From an uncultured Prevotella sp. (lineage in GTDB: Bacteria > Bacteroidota > Bacteroidia > Bacteroidales > Bacteroidaceae): a stretch of DNA of 38,020 nt. The notes below the pieces were generated by a model that saw nothing but the letters and a program-made list of their open reading frames with translations, did no database searches and was not told where the DNA came from. The DNA is taken from assembly GCA_900322175.1 (NCBI GenBank), contig ONYZ01000053.1, forward strand, positions 1 to 38,020, in the 5' to 3' direction. Made by a program: the position numbers and the translations under genes. Below are positions 23,266 to 36,163 of this stretch, piece by piece (the first letter of the stretch is position 1; the number at the start of each line of letters is the position of its first letter).

Positions 23266-23582
23266 GAATCAGAATGTCGGAGGACTTCAGGGCCTCGTAC
23301 AAACAGCTGAAGAAGCGCCACAAGTCGCTTGAGGCCGACTTCGAGGCCTTGCTCGCCTCGCTGCTCAAAGACCCCATGCAGGGCGTGGAACTGACGGGCG
23401 GTGCCCGTAAGATACGGCTCGCCATCACCTCGAAGGGGCGTGGCAAGAGCGGCGGCGCAAGGGTCATCATCCGCGTACGCGTGGTAGATGACGAGTTGCA
23501 GCTGCTCTACATCTACGACAAGGCCGATTTCGGGAATATCAGCGACTCGTTTCTGCGCGACATTATGAAGCGCATGGAGTAG
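23262..23582 (+). CDS. RelE/ParE-superfamily toxin (mRNA interferase-like)
   Basis: 106 aa from MRIRMSEDFRASYKQLKKRHKSL, starting in the ATGA overlap with the antitoxin. The frame is open upstream, but the overlap start gives the right family length. Features of the RelE fold are the N-terminal helices with lysines, then strands IRLAITSKGRGKSGGARVII, RVRVVDDELQLLYIYDKADF, and a C-terminal helix SDSFLRDIMKRM. The pattern KIRLAI..GKSGGARVI...LLYIYDK..  resembles YoeB/YafQ/HigB-type ribosome-dependent endonucleases, but the catalytic residues cannot be assigned by eye. A hairpin terminator follows. Confidence 0.85.
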   Translation: MRIRMSEDFRASYKQLKKRHKSLEADFEALLASLLKDPMQGVELTGGARKIRLAITSKGRGKSGGARVIIRVRVVDDELQLLYIYDKADFGNISDSFLRDIMKRME

Positions 23583-23608
23583 TACATTCCGAATTACAGA
23601 GATATTTT

Positions 23609-23652
23609 TCCGCCGGGACATCGATTAAGGATGCTTCCGGCGGATTCGTTTA
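23609..23652. terminator. Hairpin between toxin gene and beta-galactosidase gene
   Basis: TCCGCCGG (23609-23616) pairs perfectly with CCGGCGGA (23637-23644), extended by CATC/GATG inside, with T-rich sequence on both sides. It lies between two convergent genes and may serve both. Confidence 0.55.
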
Positions 23653-27452
<3,800 letters not shown>

Positions 27453-27536
27453 AATGCAAGGTTTCTAGAGTTCTCAGTTTGCAAAAGAACAAATATTTTT
27501 CGAGATTAGCAACTTTTTATCGTTTTTTTTAGTGTT

Positions 27537-27568
27537 ATGTCGATAATGTGCTATTAAATGTCGACAAT
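27537..27568. promoter_or_regulatory. Direct-repeat operator candidate for the AraC regulator
   Basis: ATGTCGATAAT (27537-27547) and ATGTCGACAAT (27558-27568) agree in 10 of 11 bases and are 21 bp apart, two helical turns, as is usual for paired AraC half-sites. The second copy ends 28 bp before the -7 box of the rightward operon, directly beside the -33 region, which lacks a TTTG; this is what an activator-dependent promoter would look like. Confidence 0.5.
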
Positions 27569-27596
27569 AATTAGCGAAGGATTGGAAAAATACGCT

Positions 27597-27604
27597 TATC
27601 TTTG
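27597..27604 (+). promoter_or_regulatory. -7 box TATCTTTG of the mutarotase-fucosidase-GH2 operon
   Basis: Full match to TAnnTTTG, 21 bp before the ATG at 27626. No TTTG at -33 spacing, consistent with need for an activator. Confidence 0.65.
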
Positions 27605-27625
27605 CAGCGACAATCAAATAAAGTG

Positions 27626-28021
27626 ATGAATACGAACAATAAGACCTCTGGTTACAGATGCAAGGAGTATGGCATGCCTGTGAAACGGTATTGCCAAACG
27701 ATGGACCTGAAGAATGATCAGGAATTGATAGCCAAATACAAGGAGGCTCACGACAGATACCACTCGTGGCCCGAGATACGTGAGGGCATCAAGGCTGTAG
27801 GTATTCTCGAGATGGAAATCTACATACTCGACAACCACCTGTTTATGATAGTGGAGACTCCAGTTGACTTTGACTGGGACAGTGCTATGGCAAAACTGGC
27901 CACACTGCCGCGACAGGCTGAGTGGGAGGACTATGTAGCCATGTTCCAGCAGTGCAAGCCCGGCAGTACATCGGATGAGAAGTGGAGGATGATGGAACGA
28001 ATGTTTTACCTGTATGAATAA
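27626..28021 (+). CDS. L-rhamnose mutarotase-family protein (likely acts on L-fucose here)
   Basis: 131 aa from MNTNNKTSG; an upstream in-frame TTG overlaps the promoter and is rejected, and MPVKRY at 27674 is an alternative. The RhaM fold (dimeric ferredoxin-like barrel) is clear: VKRYCQTMDLKNDQELIAKY, HDRYHSWPEIREGIKAVGI, MEIYILDNHLFMIVETP, and LPRQAEWEDYVAMFQ with C-terminal SDEKWRMMERMF. The enzyme interconverts alpha and beta anomers of a 6-deoxy-sugar. Directly upstream of an alpha-L-fucosidase gene, the natural substrate is more likely L-fucose than rhamnose, but that is inference. No signal peptide, so it works in the cytoplasm. Its stop overlaps the next gene by 8 bp. Confidence 0.9.
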   Translation: MNTNNKTSGYRCKEYGMPVKRYCQTMDLKNDQELIAKYKEAHDRYHSWPEIREGIKAVGILEMEIYILDNHLFMIVETPVDFDWDSAMAKLATLPRQAEWEDYVAMFQQCKPGSTSDEKWRMMERMFYLYE

Positions 28022-29651
28022 ACTTTTACTAACTAATATGATAAGAAGCATTTTTGCAATGGCCATAAGCTGCGGGATAACCGCAGCTATGGCTCAAACG
28101 TATGATGTACCTGTATCCGAGAAGCATGAGAAGATGCTCACGGGTAAGTTCCAGCCTACTTGGCAGTCGCTGGAGACTCATCAGACACCAGAGTGGTTCC
28201 GCAATGCCAAGTTCGGTATCTGGGCTCACTGGGGACCTCAGTGCGTAGAAGGCTCAGGCGACTGGATGGCTCGCGGCATGTATATCGAGGGCAGCGACCA
28301 GTACAAGTATCATAAGAAGCATTATGGTCATCAGTCAGAATTCGGATTCAAGGACATCCTGCCACTCTTCAAGGCCGAGAAGTGGGATCCTGAGAAATTG
28401 GTTGAGCGATATAAGCGTTGTGGTGCGCAGTACTTCTTTGTGCTGGGTAATCACCACGACAACTTCGACCTGTGGGATTCGCAGTATCAGGAGTGGAATT
28501 CTATGCGCATCGGCCCCAAGAAGGATATCCTCGACGGTTGGGCCAAAGCCGCCAAGAAGGCTGGACTGCCACTCGGTATCTCGTTCCACGCCGATCATGC
28601 GTGGACATGGTATGAGCCATCGCAGCGCTACGACCAGAATGGTTCTAAGGCAGGTGTTTACTATGACGGAAAACTTACCAAGGCCGACGGTAAGGGTAAG
28701 TGGTGGGAAGGACTCGACCCGCAGAAGCTCTATGCACAGAATCACCCTATGAGCGACCGCTCGTGGAACAACGGACAGATTCACGCCCAGTGGGGCTGGG
28801 GCAATGGTGCCTGTCCTCCATCAGAGGAGTTCGTAACCAACTTCTACGATCGTACGCTCGATGCCATCAATCGTTATAATCCCGACCTTATCTACTTCGA
28901 TGTAACAGTGTTGCCGTTCTATCCCGTGAGCGACTGCGGATTGAAGATCGCTACACATCTCTATAATAAGAATCCTCGCGGCGTGGTTTTCGGCAAGATT
29001 CTGAACGAAGATCAGAAGAAGGCGCTCACATGGGATGTGGAGCGTGGTGCTCCTAACCAGATAATCTCTGAACCTTGGCAGACATGCAACTGCATAGGCG
29101 ACTGGCACTACAATACCAACGTCTACAAGCATGGCTATCGTACATCCGAGAATATCGTTAAGCAGTTAGTCGATATCGTATCAAAGAACGGCAACCTGCT
29201 GCTAAATATCCCCTTGAAGGCCGATGGAACTTACGATGAGAAGGAGGCACAGTTCCTGGATGAACTCGAGGCATGGATGACTCCTAATGGTGAGAGTATC
29301 TTTGGCACACGTCCTTGGGTGAAGTTTGGCGAGGGACCTGTAGCCGAAAAGGTTATTGAGATAAATGCACAGGGATTCAACGAGGGACAGTACAATGGTA
29401 TGGACTATCGCGACGTGCGTTTCAATCAGACTAAGAAGTACCTGTACGCCACAGCTATGGGTTGGCCAAAGGATGGCAGACTGGTTATCAAGTCGCTGGC
29501 CAAGGGTAATCCAGACTTCAAGAAGTCAATTACCAGCGTTTTCTTGCTGGGCTATGGTAAGCTCAAGGCTACACAGACTGCCGAGGGACTGGTAGTGACG
29601 CTGCCCCAACCGTGCAATAAGATTGCTCCAGTACTGAGAATTCAGAAATAA
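28014..29651 (+). CDS. Secreted GH29 alpha-L-fucosidase
   Basis: 545 aa. A signal peptide follows a short basic start (MIRSIFAMAISCGITAAMAQ); ATG 28038 would place it right at the terminus, so either start is possible. GH29 landmarks: WFRNAKFGIWAHWGPQCVEG, YFFVLGNHHDNFDLWDS (the HHDxF element), LGISFHADHAW, and the nucleophile aspartate in NPDLIYFDV. The late segment NGNLLLNIPLKADGTY is also family typical. A C-terminal beta-sandwich ends the protein. It cleaves alpha-linked L-fucose from oligosaccharides outside the inner membrane. The preceding mutarotase gene overlaps it by 8 bp and the GH2 gene follows 16 bp later, so all three act as one operon. Confidence 0.95.
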   Translation: MNKLLLTNMIRSIFAMAISCGITAAMAQTYDVPVSEKHEKMLTGKFQPTWQSLETHQTPEWFRNAKFGIWAHWGPQCVEGSGDWMARGMYIEGSDQYKYHKKHYGHQSEFGFKDILPLFKAEKWDPEKLVERYKRCGAQYFFVLGNHHDNFDLWDSQYQEWNSMRIGPKKDILDGWAKAAKKAGLPLGISFHADHAWTWYEPSQRYDQNGSKAGVYYDGKLTKADGKGKWWEGLDPQKLYAQNHPMSDRSWNNGQIHAQWGWGNGACPPSEEFVTNFYDRTLDAINRYNPDLIYFDVTVLPFYPVSDCGLKIATHLYNKNPRGVVFGKILNEDQKKALTWDVERGAPNQIISEPWQTCNCIGDWHYNTNVYKHGYRTSENIVKQLVDIVSKNGNLLLNIPLKADGTYDEKEAQFLDELEAWMTPNGESIFGTRPWVKFGEGPVAEKVIEINAQGFNEGQYNGMDYRDVRFNQTKKYLYATAMGWPKDGRLVIKSLAKGNPDFKKSITSVFLLGYGKLKATQTAEGLVVTLPQPCNKIAPVLRIQK

Positions 29652-29667
29652 TCAATTATAATAAAAA

Positions 29668-31866
29668 ATGAAAAGGTGTATCACAATTCTAGCTTCGCTG
29701 CTGGCACTGCAGATGCAGGCGCAGAGAACGCTGTTCGACAATGGATGGAAGTTTACCCACGAGGGTAAGACCATCAGTGTAGATTTGCCCCACGATTGGG
29801 CTATATCGTATGCTTCTGATCCCACAGCCGAAGCTACCAATGGTACCGATGGTGGTTGGTATCCTGGTGGCAAGGGCGAGTATCGCAAGATGTTTGCCAC
29901 ACCCAAGGGCGAGGTGGTAAAACTGCACTTTGAGGGTGTATATCAGAAGGCCGAGGTGTTCATCAACGGACAGAAGGCTGGTCAGCATGCCTATGGCTAC
30001 ACGCCATTCACAGTCGACGTTACACCTTATTTATATAGAGACAAGCGACTGAATGAGGTGCTGGTAAAGGTCGATAACTCAGAGCTGCCTAACTGTCGCT
30101 GGTATACCGGCTCAGGCATCTACCGCCACGTGTGGCTGGTGTCAAAGGGCAAGCAGTATATCGACGAAGAGAGCCTGTATGTCACTACGCCAGATATCCA
30201 CACGGTAAACATCAAAGCCGAGGTGGTCATGAACGATGGTTCGCGCAAACCGATTACGAAGACGCTGCATGTGGAGAACCCTCACCTGTGGTCGCCTGAT
30301 GATCCTTACCTCTACCATACTACCATCGAGGCTGAGGGCGATGTTCTGCCCGTTACATATGGAATCCGTACCATTGAGTATTCTGCCGAAAAGGGCTTCT
30401 TGCTCAATGGCAAGCCTATGCTCATCAATGGTGCCTGCGTGCATCACGACGATGGCGTGCTGGGTGCTATGGCCTTCGACGCTGCTGAGATCCGAAAGGT
30501 GCGCCAGATGAAGGATGCTGGTTTCAATCTCATCCGCACCTCGCACAATCCCACCACACGCGCCTTCCTCGATGCCTGCGACTCGATAGGTATGCTGGTC
30601 ATCGGCGAGGCCTTCGACGGATGGCGCACAGCTAAGAAACCCTACGACTACTCTACGCTGATTGACTCGTGCTATCAGGAGGATATCCGTGCTATGGTAA
30701 TGCGCGACCGCAACCACCCCAGCATCATCAGCTGGAGTATCGGCAACGAGGTCATCGAACGCAAGGACATCCGCGTGGTGCATACCGCAAAGATGTTGAA
30801 GAATGAAATACTTAAATACGATACCACTCGCCCTGTCACTGAGGCGCTGTGTGCTTGGGACAGAGATTGGGAAATCTACGACCCCCACTTTGATGTACTC
30901 GATATCGGCGGCTATAACTATATGATATTCAAGCACGCCAGCGATCATCAGCGCAATCCTAAACGCGTGATGTGGCAGACTGAGAGCTATCCGCGTGATG
31001 CTTTCAGAAACTGGAAACTGGTTCACGACTATCCATACGTCATTGGTGATATGGTGTGGACTGGCCTTGACTACCTTGGCGAGTCGGGTATTGGCCGCTA
31101 CTATTACGATGGCGAGACGCCTGGCGAATCTTGGCGCGAGGGTGGTGTGCCCGAGTGGCATGGTGCCTATTGTGGCGATGTGGATATCACAGGCTGGCGC
31201 AAGCCTATCAGTCATTATCGCGAGATGCTTTGGACTAACACAAAGAATCTATATATGGCGGTACGCGAGCCCGATGGCTATCGTGGCAAGATTAATATGA
31301 CATCATGGAGCGTATGGCCCACTTGGGAATCTTGGAACTGGCAGGGATGGGAAGGCAAACCCGTCGAGGTCGAGGTCTACACCAAGGCTCCCGAGGTAAC
31401 ATTGTATTTGAACGGTAAACAAATAGGTAAAAAGAATGTTGATCTTAGCACAGAATTCAAGGCGGTGTTCAGTGTGCCTTACGAGGCAGGAACACTGCGT
31501 GCTGAGGCAGGAGGGCAGAGCGTCACGCTGAGCACGGCCGGAGAGCCTGCTCGGCTGCGTCTCACTGCCGACAAACCAGCACTTAAGGCTGATGGCCAAG
31601 ACCTTGTTTACATCACCGTCGAGGTGGTTGATGCTCAGGGCCGTGTTTGTCCCGATGCTGCTATCCCCTGCGAGGCTATCGTCCAAGGCCAAGGCCGCCT
31701 GATGGCCTTTGCCACCGCCGATCTCCAAGACCGCGAGCCCAAGACCTCACCCCGTGTCACCACATGGAAAGGCCGCGCCCTGCTGGTAGTCCGCTGTACT
31801 AACAAAAAAGGTAAAGCGAAGGTTACAATAAAGAGCGATCTGCCCACTGCAACGCTATCAATTTAG
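29668..31866 (+). CDS. Secreted GH2 glycosidase, probable beta-galactosidase
   Basis: 732 aa with signal peptide MKRCITILASLLALQMQAQ. Shorter than the LacZ-type enzyme: sugar-binding jelly roll (LPHDWAISYASDP, GWYPGGKGEYRK), Ig-like domain, (beta/alpha)8 barrel, and C-terminal domains including a DUF4982-like segment (WNWQGWEGKPVEVEVYTKAPEV) and a Big-like domain (ADKPALKADGQDLVYITVEVVD). Acid/base glutamate is in ISWSIGNEVIER and nucleophile glutamate in VMWQTESYPRD. This architecture is typical of Bacteroidales beta-galactosidases, but GH2 also includes beta-glucuronidases and mannosidases. The segment RTSHNPTTRAFLDACD fits galactosidases of this group. Last gene of the fucose operon; a double hairpin follows. 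Confidence 0.9.
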   Translation: MKRCITILASLLALQMQAQRTLFDNGWKFTHEGKTISVDLPHDWAISYASDPTAEATNGTDGGWYPGGKGEYRKMFATPKGEVVKLHFEGVYQKAEVFINGQKAGQHAYGYTPFTVDVTPYLYRDKRLNEVLVKVDNSELPNCRWYTGSGIYRHVWLVSKGKQYIDEESLYVTTPDIHTVNIKAEVVMNDGSRKPITKTLHVENPHLWSPDDPYLYHTTIEAEGDVLPVTYGIRTIEYSAEKGFLLNGKPMLINGACVHHDDGVLGAMAFDAAEIRKVRQMKDAGFNLIRTSHNPTTRAFLDACDSIGMLVIGEAFDGWRTAKKPYDYSTLIDSCYQEDIRAMVMRDRNHPSIISWSIGNEVIERKDIRVVHTAKMLKNEILKYDTTRPVTEALCAWDRDWEIYDPHFDVLDIGGYNYMIFKHASDHQRNPKRVMWQTESYPRDAFRNWKLVHDYPYVIGDMVWTGLDYLGESGIGRYYYDGETPGESWREGGVPEWHGAYCGDVDITGWRKPISHYREMLWTNTKNLYMAVREPDGYRGKINMTSWSVWPTWESWNWQGWEGKPVEVEVYTKAPEVTLYLNGKQIGKKNVDLSTEFKAVFSVPYEAGTLRAEAGGQSVTLSTAGEPARLRLTADKPALKADGQDLVYITVEVVDAQGRVCPDAAIPCEAIVQGQGRLMAFATADLQDREPKTSPRVTTWKGRALLVVRCTNKKGKAKVTIKSDLPTATLSI

Positions 31867-31884
31867 TAAATACTTTTAGTATAT

Positions 31885-31946
31885 AGAAGCGTAACTCCTG
31901 GACGTCAGAAGTTACGCTTCTGTCATTTAGAAGTTATACTTCTGTT
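31885..31946. terminator. Double hairpin between GH2 and HTCS genes
   Basis: AGAAGCGTAACT (31885-31896) pairs perfectly with AGTTACGCTTCT (31910-31921). A second hairpin AGAAGTTATACTTCT (31928-31942) shares the AGAAG motif and is followed by GTTTTATTTC. It lies between two convergent gene ends and can terminate both. Confidence 0.8.
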
Positions 31947-34900
31947 TTATTTCTGTCTGAATTCCGTTGGGGTTACGCCGTATTCGGCTTTGAAATTCAT
32001 AGTGAAGCTTTTTACGGTGGTGAATCCTACGGCATAGGCTATCTCTGTGATTTGCATCTGCGAGGTTTCCAGCAGGGCTTTGCCACGTTTCACGCGGATG
32101 GTGCGGATAAACTCGGCTGGGCCTAAGCCTGTGATAGCCATCAGTTTCTTGTAGAGTGTCGATCGCGACATACCCACCTCGCTGGCCATCGTCTCTACTG
32201 AGAATTCAGAGTCGCTGATGTTCTTCTCTACTAGTGCGATTGCCTTCTGGATGAACTGCTCGTCGAGTGGGGTGATGGTTATCTCGCTAGGTTCGATGTT
32301 CATCTTCTGGCGGAACAGCTGGTGGTTATTCTGCTCCCAATCAATGAATTTATTCACACGCAGTCGCAGCACCTCTACGTTGAATGGCTTGGTCAGATAG
32401 TCGTCGGCACCCAGTTGCAGTCCCTCGATACGGCTCACATCGGTGGTGCGGGCGGTTAGCAGGATGATGGGGATATGCGAGAGCGTGATGTCGCTCTTCA
32501 CCCGTCTGCACAGCTCGAAGCCGTCGATACCAGGCATCATCACATCGCTGATGATAAGGTTCACCTGTTCGCGCTGCAGTATTTCGAGTGCTGCGGCACC
32601 ATCTGTTGCGGTATAAACCTGATAGTCCTCCTTCATACACGAACTTACAAACTGGAGCATATCCTTGTTGTCGTCGACAATGAGAATCATGGGGACAGGT
32701 CCATGATAGCTCGTGTCGAGCGAATCACGCGACCTGTCCCCGTGATTCTCCTCCCCTCCTTTGGAGGGGCTGGGGGAGGTCGGCAGGGTGATGGTGAATA
32801 CGCTGCCTACAGGCTGGTTGTCGCTTACGCTGATGGTGCCCTTGTGCAGCTGCACGTAGTCGTTGGCTATGTGCAGACCTATGCCGCTGCCAGTCTGCGA
32901 ACTGTCGTTGCTGGCCGACTGATAGAATCGCATAAAGATGTTGGGCTTGTCGCTGTCGGGTATGCCCTTGCCAGTATCAGCCACAGAGATGATGGCATTA
33001 TCGCCGTCGATACGGAATGCCAGTGATACGCTGCCGCCCGATGGCGTGAACTTCAGGGCGTTAGAGAACAGGTTGTACACCACCTTGTTCATCTTTTCGC
33101 GATCGTAGTCCATCACGTAGCTATCCACATCGTGCTCAAAACTCAGTCGGATGCCGCGCTCCTCAGCATAATCGCCAAACGACACCAGTATGCTGTTCAG
33201 GTGGTCCACTATATCGCCGCTCTGCAGGTTCAGCGTCTCGCCGCCAGCGTCCAGTCGGCGGAAGTCGAGTAGGGCGCTCACCTCCTTCAGCAGCAGCTGT
33301 GCGTTCTTGTACACATTCTTCAACTGTGCCATCATGTTCTCAGGCGTACTGCCCTCCTCCAGCTTCTTCATGATGTGCTCCAGCGGCGATATGATGAGTG
33401 TGAGCGGTGTGCGCAGGTCGTGACTGATGTTGGTAAAGAACTGCAACTTCATCTCCGTTATCTGCTCTATCTTCTGTCGCTCCATCAGCTGTCGCTGCTT
33501 CTCAGTGCGCTCCTGTTGGCGCTTGCGCATATTGCGCCATTGCAGGAATAGTAGTGCTACGGCGATTAGCAGATATACGATATACATCAGTGTGGTGCGA
33601 TAGAATGGTGGTGCTACGCTGATGCGCAGTTCGCACGGCTCGCTCATGCTTCCATCCTCACGACACACGCATAGTTGCAGGGTATAGTCGCCAGAAGGCA
33701 GAGCGTGGAACGACACGTAGTTCTGGTCCGTCATCACCCAGTCGCCCATCTGTCCCACCAGCTTGTAGGCATATCGTATCTTGCGCACATTCTCCAGACT
33801 GCCTGTGAAGAATTTTACTGACAGGTACGCATCGTCGTAGTTCAGCTTTACCAGGTTGGTATGTTCGTTCAGCAGGCTGTCGCCTACGGCAATTTCACTG
33901 ATTATCAGACTGTATTCCTCTGTCTTGGTGGCCATTAGTTGGCGCGGTTTTATGCTCATATAGCCCTCAGTGCCGCCCATCAGTATCTCGCCCTGGGCTG
34001 AGCACGTCATTGCGTCGCCGTTGAAGTAGAACTGCGGCATACCTACGCTTGGCAGGAAACTGCGACGTATTATCTCCAGTCCCCCTGCGTGGCGCTTGGT
34101 CTGTATGCCTACTATGCTACCGCTGGTGGTGCATATCCAGTAGGCCCCGTCGCGGTCGCGTGCCAGTCCTTTCACTATGTCGTTGCTGCGCCTGATGTAG
34201 CTCAGCGTGTCGCGCTTGGTGTCGTAAACCGTCACTCCGTCTGGATGTGCCAGCATTATCAGCCCCTTCTGCCTGTCTATACTTACGTCCGTCACCATCT
34301 GGTTCAGCCATTTCTGCGTGTCGCGTTTATTGCCGAAGCTCACGCTGCACTTATCTTTTTTCAGGTCGTAGGTCCACAGTCCGTATACCGATCCCAGCAG
34401 CATCGTGCCAGCGCCATCGTATCGTACGGCGTTGGCACGTATGTCGTCGCCGCTGTCGGTGGCCACTGTGCGTGTGGTCTCATCCTTGGGGTCGAATATC
34501 ACCGTCTTGCCTATGGGCGACGACGACCATACGCGTCCCTGATTGTCGGTAGCCAGCGTCCATACATATTCCGTTGGGAATGTGCCTAGGTCGATGGCGT
34601 AGCGCTTCCATTGTCCAGCGTCAGTCAGATGGTACAGTCCCTGATTATACGTGCCTGCCCACATGCCGCCCTGTCCGTCGCTCGCCAGGCTCATCACCGT
34701 AATGTTCGGCAGTGCCGTCTTCTGTATGCTGCCGTTGGTCTGCTCTATATACACGCCGTCGCCATCAGTACCCATCCACAGGTTGCCCTTCGTGTCGTAT
34801 GCCATCGCCAGTATGTCGCCAGCTTTCTGTGCGTGCGATTGCATCATGTTGTTGGCATCGCTGGTGTACGATAGTCCCGTTTTCATGTGTCCCACCCAGA

Positions 34901-35915
34901 TTGTTCCCTCGCGGTCGATGGTCATACACGTCGCGTTGTCCGATGCCAGCGACAGCTGTCGTGTGCGCTCATGTCGCAGCGATGTGATGGCGCCAGTGTT
35001 CTTGTTGTACACAAACAGCCCCTTGTGGTCGGTAGCTATCCAGATGTTGCCCCGCTGGTCGTCCATCATGTCGCGTATGGCATTGTTCTGACTTGCCCCT
35101 GTGGTCTGTGGCAGACTCACCATCTCGCATACTCTTCGGCCGCCTACTATGTATCGGCAGATTGTCTCCTCGCGCGTACTATATATCCATAGCGTACCGT
35201 CGGCATCGGCCAGCAGACTTACCTCGCCTGTCGATTTCTGCATCACCTCGGGCAGCGCCTCGCGCTTCAGTTCGCCCGTGCTGCTCAGCAGGTGCCACAC
35301 GGCGTGACCTGCGCTGTAGTATAGTCCGTCTGACATCTCAGCCACTACATCCGCCGTTTTGCCAGGCAGCTGCACGTTTGTTCTCCATGTTTGCAGTCCT
35401 TTGGTATGATAGTCGTAGTGATATATTCCGCTTTCAGTCAGCACCCATAGCGCACCCTTCTGTCCCACCTTTACCTTATATTTCCCATTCAAGTGTATGC
35501 CCAGCGTGCGCAGGTATGTTTCGGGCGAGGCTTGGAATCGGGCAGTTCGAGTGTCGTATATGCAGTATGCCCCGCTTTCGCACTCTATCCATATCCGTCC
35601 CTCAGCATCCTCCTCCAGCGCAGTGGTGGTCTCGCTGAACACCTCGTGCCGTTCAGCCCTGCCGCTTCGCCCATCGTAGAATGTTGGGTCGCTGCTTTCA
35701 GGGAAACGGGTCTTCACCTGATGCCCGTCGTAGCGGTTCAGTCCCTGATACGTACCTATCCATAAGTATCCGCGACTATCTACCAGTACACTCGTTACCG
35801 AGTTGCTGCGCAGTCCGTCGGCTATCCCCAGCGTTTTAAATGCTGTGTCTACTGCCGGCTGTGCTGCTGCCATCAGGGCGATGCAGAGAGCAAGAAAAAT
35901 GAATAGCTTCCTCAT
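31947..35915 (-). CDS. Hybrid two-component system sensor-regulator (HTCS)
   Basis: 1322 aa, one-protein signalling for glycan use. After a signal peptide (MRKLFIFLALCIALMAAAQ) come two seven-bladed propellers of Reg_prop repeats (SVLVDSRGYLWIGTYQGLNRYD, DMMDDQRGNIWIATDHKGLF and others) and a Y_Y_Y domain (IRYAYKLVGQMGDWVM). A membrane segment (LMYIVYLLIAVALLFL, about 775-795) follows. Cytoplasmic parts are HisKA with NISHDLRTPLT (about 826-836), HATPase with NIFMRFYQ and TGSGIGLHIANDYV, a receiver domain (LIVDDNKD at about 1073, phospho-Asp in IISDVMMPG, Lys in LTKPFN) and an AraC domain ending GVTPTEFRQK. The periplasmic part binds an oligosaccharide. Target genes are probably the neighbouring glycosidases. 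The linker before the receiver is encoded by REP-like DNA. Confidence 0.96.
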   Translation of the reverse strand: MRKLFIFLALCIALMAAAQPAVDTAFKTLGIADGLRSNSVTSVLVDSRGYLWIGTYQGLNRYDGHQVKTRFPESSDPTFYDGRSGRAERHEVFSETTTALEEDAEGRIWIECESGAYCIYDTRTARFQASPETYLRTLGIHLNGKYKVKVGQKGALWVLTESGIYHYDYHTKGLQTWRTNVQLPGKTADVVAEMSDGLYYSAGHAVWHLLSSTGELKREALPEVMQKSTGEVSLLADADGTLWIYSTREETICRYIVGGRRVCEMVSLPQTTGASQNNAIRDMMDDQRGNIWIATDHKGLFVYNKNTGAITSLRHERTRQLSLASDNATCMTIDREGTIWVGHMKTGLSYTSDANNMMQSHAQKAGDILAMAYDTKGNLWMGTDGDGVYIEQTNGSIQKTALPNITVMSLASDGQGGMWAGTYNQGLYHLTDAGQWKRYAIDLGTFPTEYVWTLATDNQGRVWSSSPIGKTVIFDPKDETTRTVATDSGDDIRANAVRYDGAGTMLLGSVYGLWTYDLKKDKCSVSFGNKRDTQKWLNQMVTDVSIDRQKGLIMLAHPDGVTVYDTKRDTLSYIRRSNDIVKGLARDRDGAYWICTTSGSIVGIQTKRHAGGLEIIRRSFLPSVGMPQFYFNGDAMTCSAQGEILMGGTEGYMSIKPRQLMATKTEEYSLIISEIAVGDSLLNEHTNLVKLNYDDAYLSVKFFTGSLENVRKIRYAYKLVGQMGDWVMTDQNYVSFHALPSGDYTLQLCVCREDGSMSEPCELRISVAPPFYRTTLMYIVYLLIAVALLFLQWRNMRKRQQERTEKQRQLMERQKIEQITEMKLQFFTNISHDLRTPLTLIISPLEHIMKKLEEGSTPENMMAQLKNVYKNAQLLLKEVSALLDFRRLDAGGETLNLQSGDIVDHLNSILVSFGDYAEERGIRLSFEHDVDSYVMDYDREKMNKVVYNLFSNALKFTPSGGSVSLAFRIDGDNAIISVADTGKGIPDSDKPNIFMRFYQSASNDSSQTGSGIGLHIANDYVQLHKGTISVSDNQPVGSVFTITLPTSPSPSKGGEENHGDRSRDSLDTSYHGPVPMILIVDDNKDMLQFVSSCMKEDYQVYTATDGAAALEILQREQVNLIISDVMMPGIDGFELCRRVKSDITLSHIPIILLTARTTDVSRIEGLQLGADDYLTKPFNVEVLRLRVNKFIDWEQNNHQLFRQKMNIEPSEITITPLDEQFIQKAIALVEKNISDSEFSVETMASEVGMSRSTLYKKLMAITGLGPAEFIRTIRVKRGKALLETSQMQITEIAYAVGFTTVKSFTMNFKAEYGVTPTEFRQK
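32682..32780. repeat. Inverted repeat and REP-like sequence in the HTCS gene
   Basis: The 20 bases 32682-32701 match the reverse complement of 32731-32750 with one mismatch, and the sequence CTCCCCTCCTTTGGAGGGG follows at about 32751-32770. Together they encode the linker SPSPSKGGEENHGDRSRDSL between the kinase and receiver domains and the first residues of the receiver (GPVPMILIVDD). HTCS proteins usually have a short unstructured linker here, so this seems to be an in-frame insertion. Confidence 0.75.
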
Positions 35916-35937
35916 ACCGATTGTTGTCTTCTGTGTG

Positions 35938-35975
35938 CAAAGATAATACTTTTTTCTTAATCCAGGGCAAAGGTA
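35938..35975 (-). promoter_or_regulatory. Leftward promoter of the HTCS gene, two -7 boxes
   Basis: On the minus strand TATCTTTG (35938-35945) and TACCTTTG (35968-35975) both match TAnnTTTG. The TTTG of the upstream box is 22 bp from the downstream one and may serve as its -33 element. The near box ends 22 bp before the ATG. Confidence 0.65.
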
Positions 35976-36163
35976 CAGATTTTTTCTTTACCCCACGCGT
36001 CATCATGTTTCCAAAAGGGGAATCTATGTTTCGCTGATGGCATTTAGCAGGCTTTGAGCGCAGCTAACTCCATGTTTTATGAAATTTTAACGTCCCCGAT
36101 TGCAATATGTCTGAGAAACTAGCGTATATACTATAAAAAGATAAAGAAAAATAGAATCGACCA

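Noticed and set aside
30142-31215. 357-codon minus-strand frame inside the second GH2 gene
   Set aside because: Antisense to a well-supported glycosidase; no start signal or recognisable domain.
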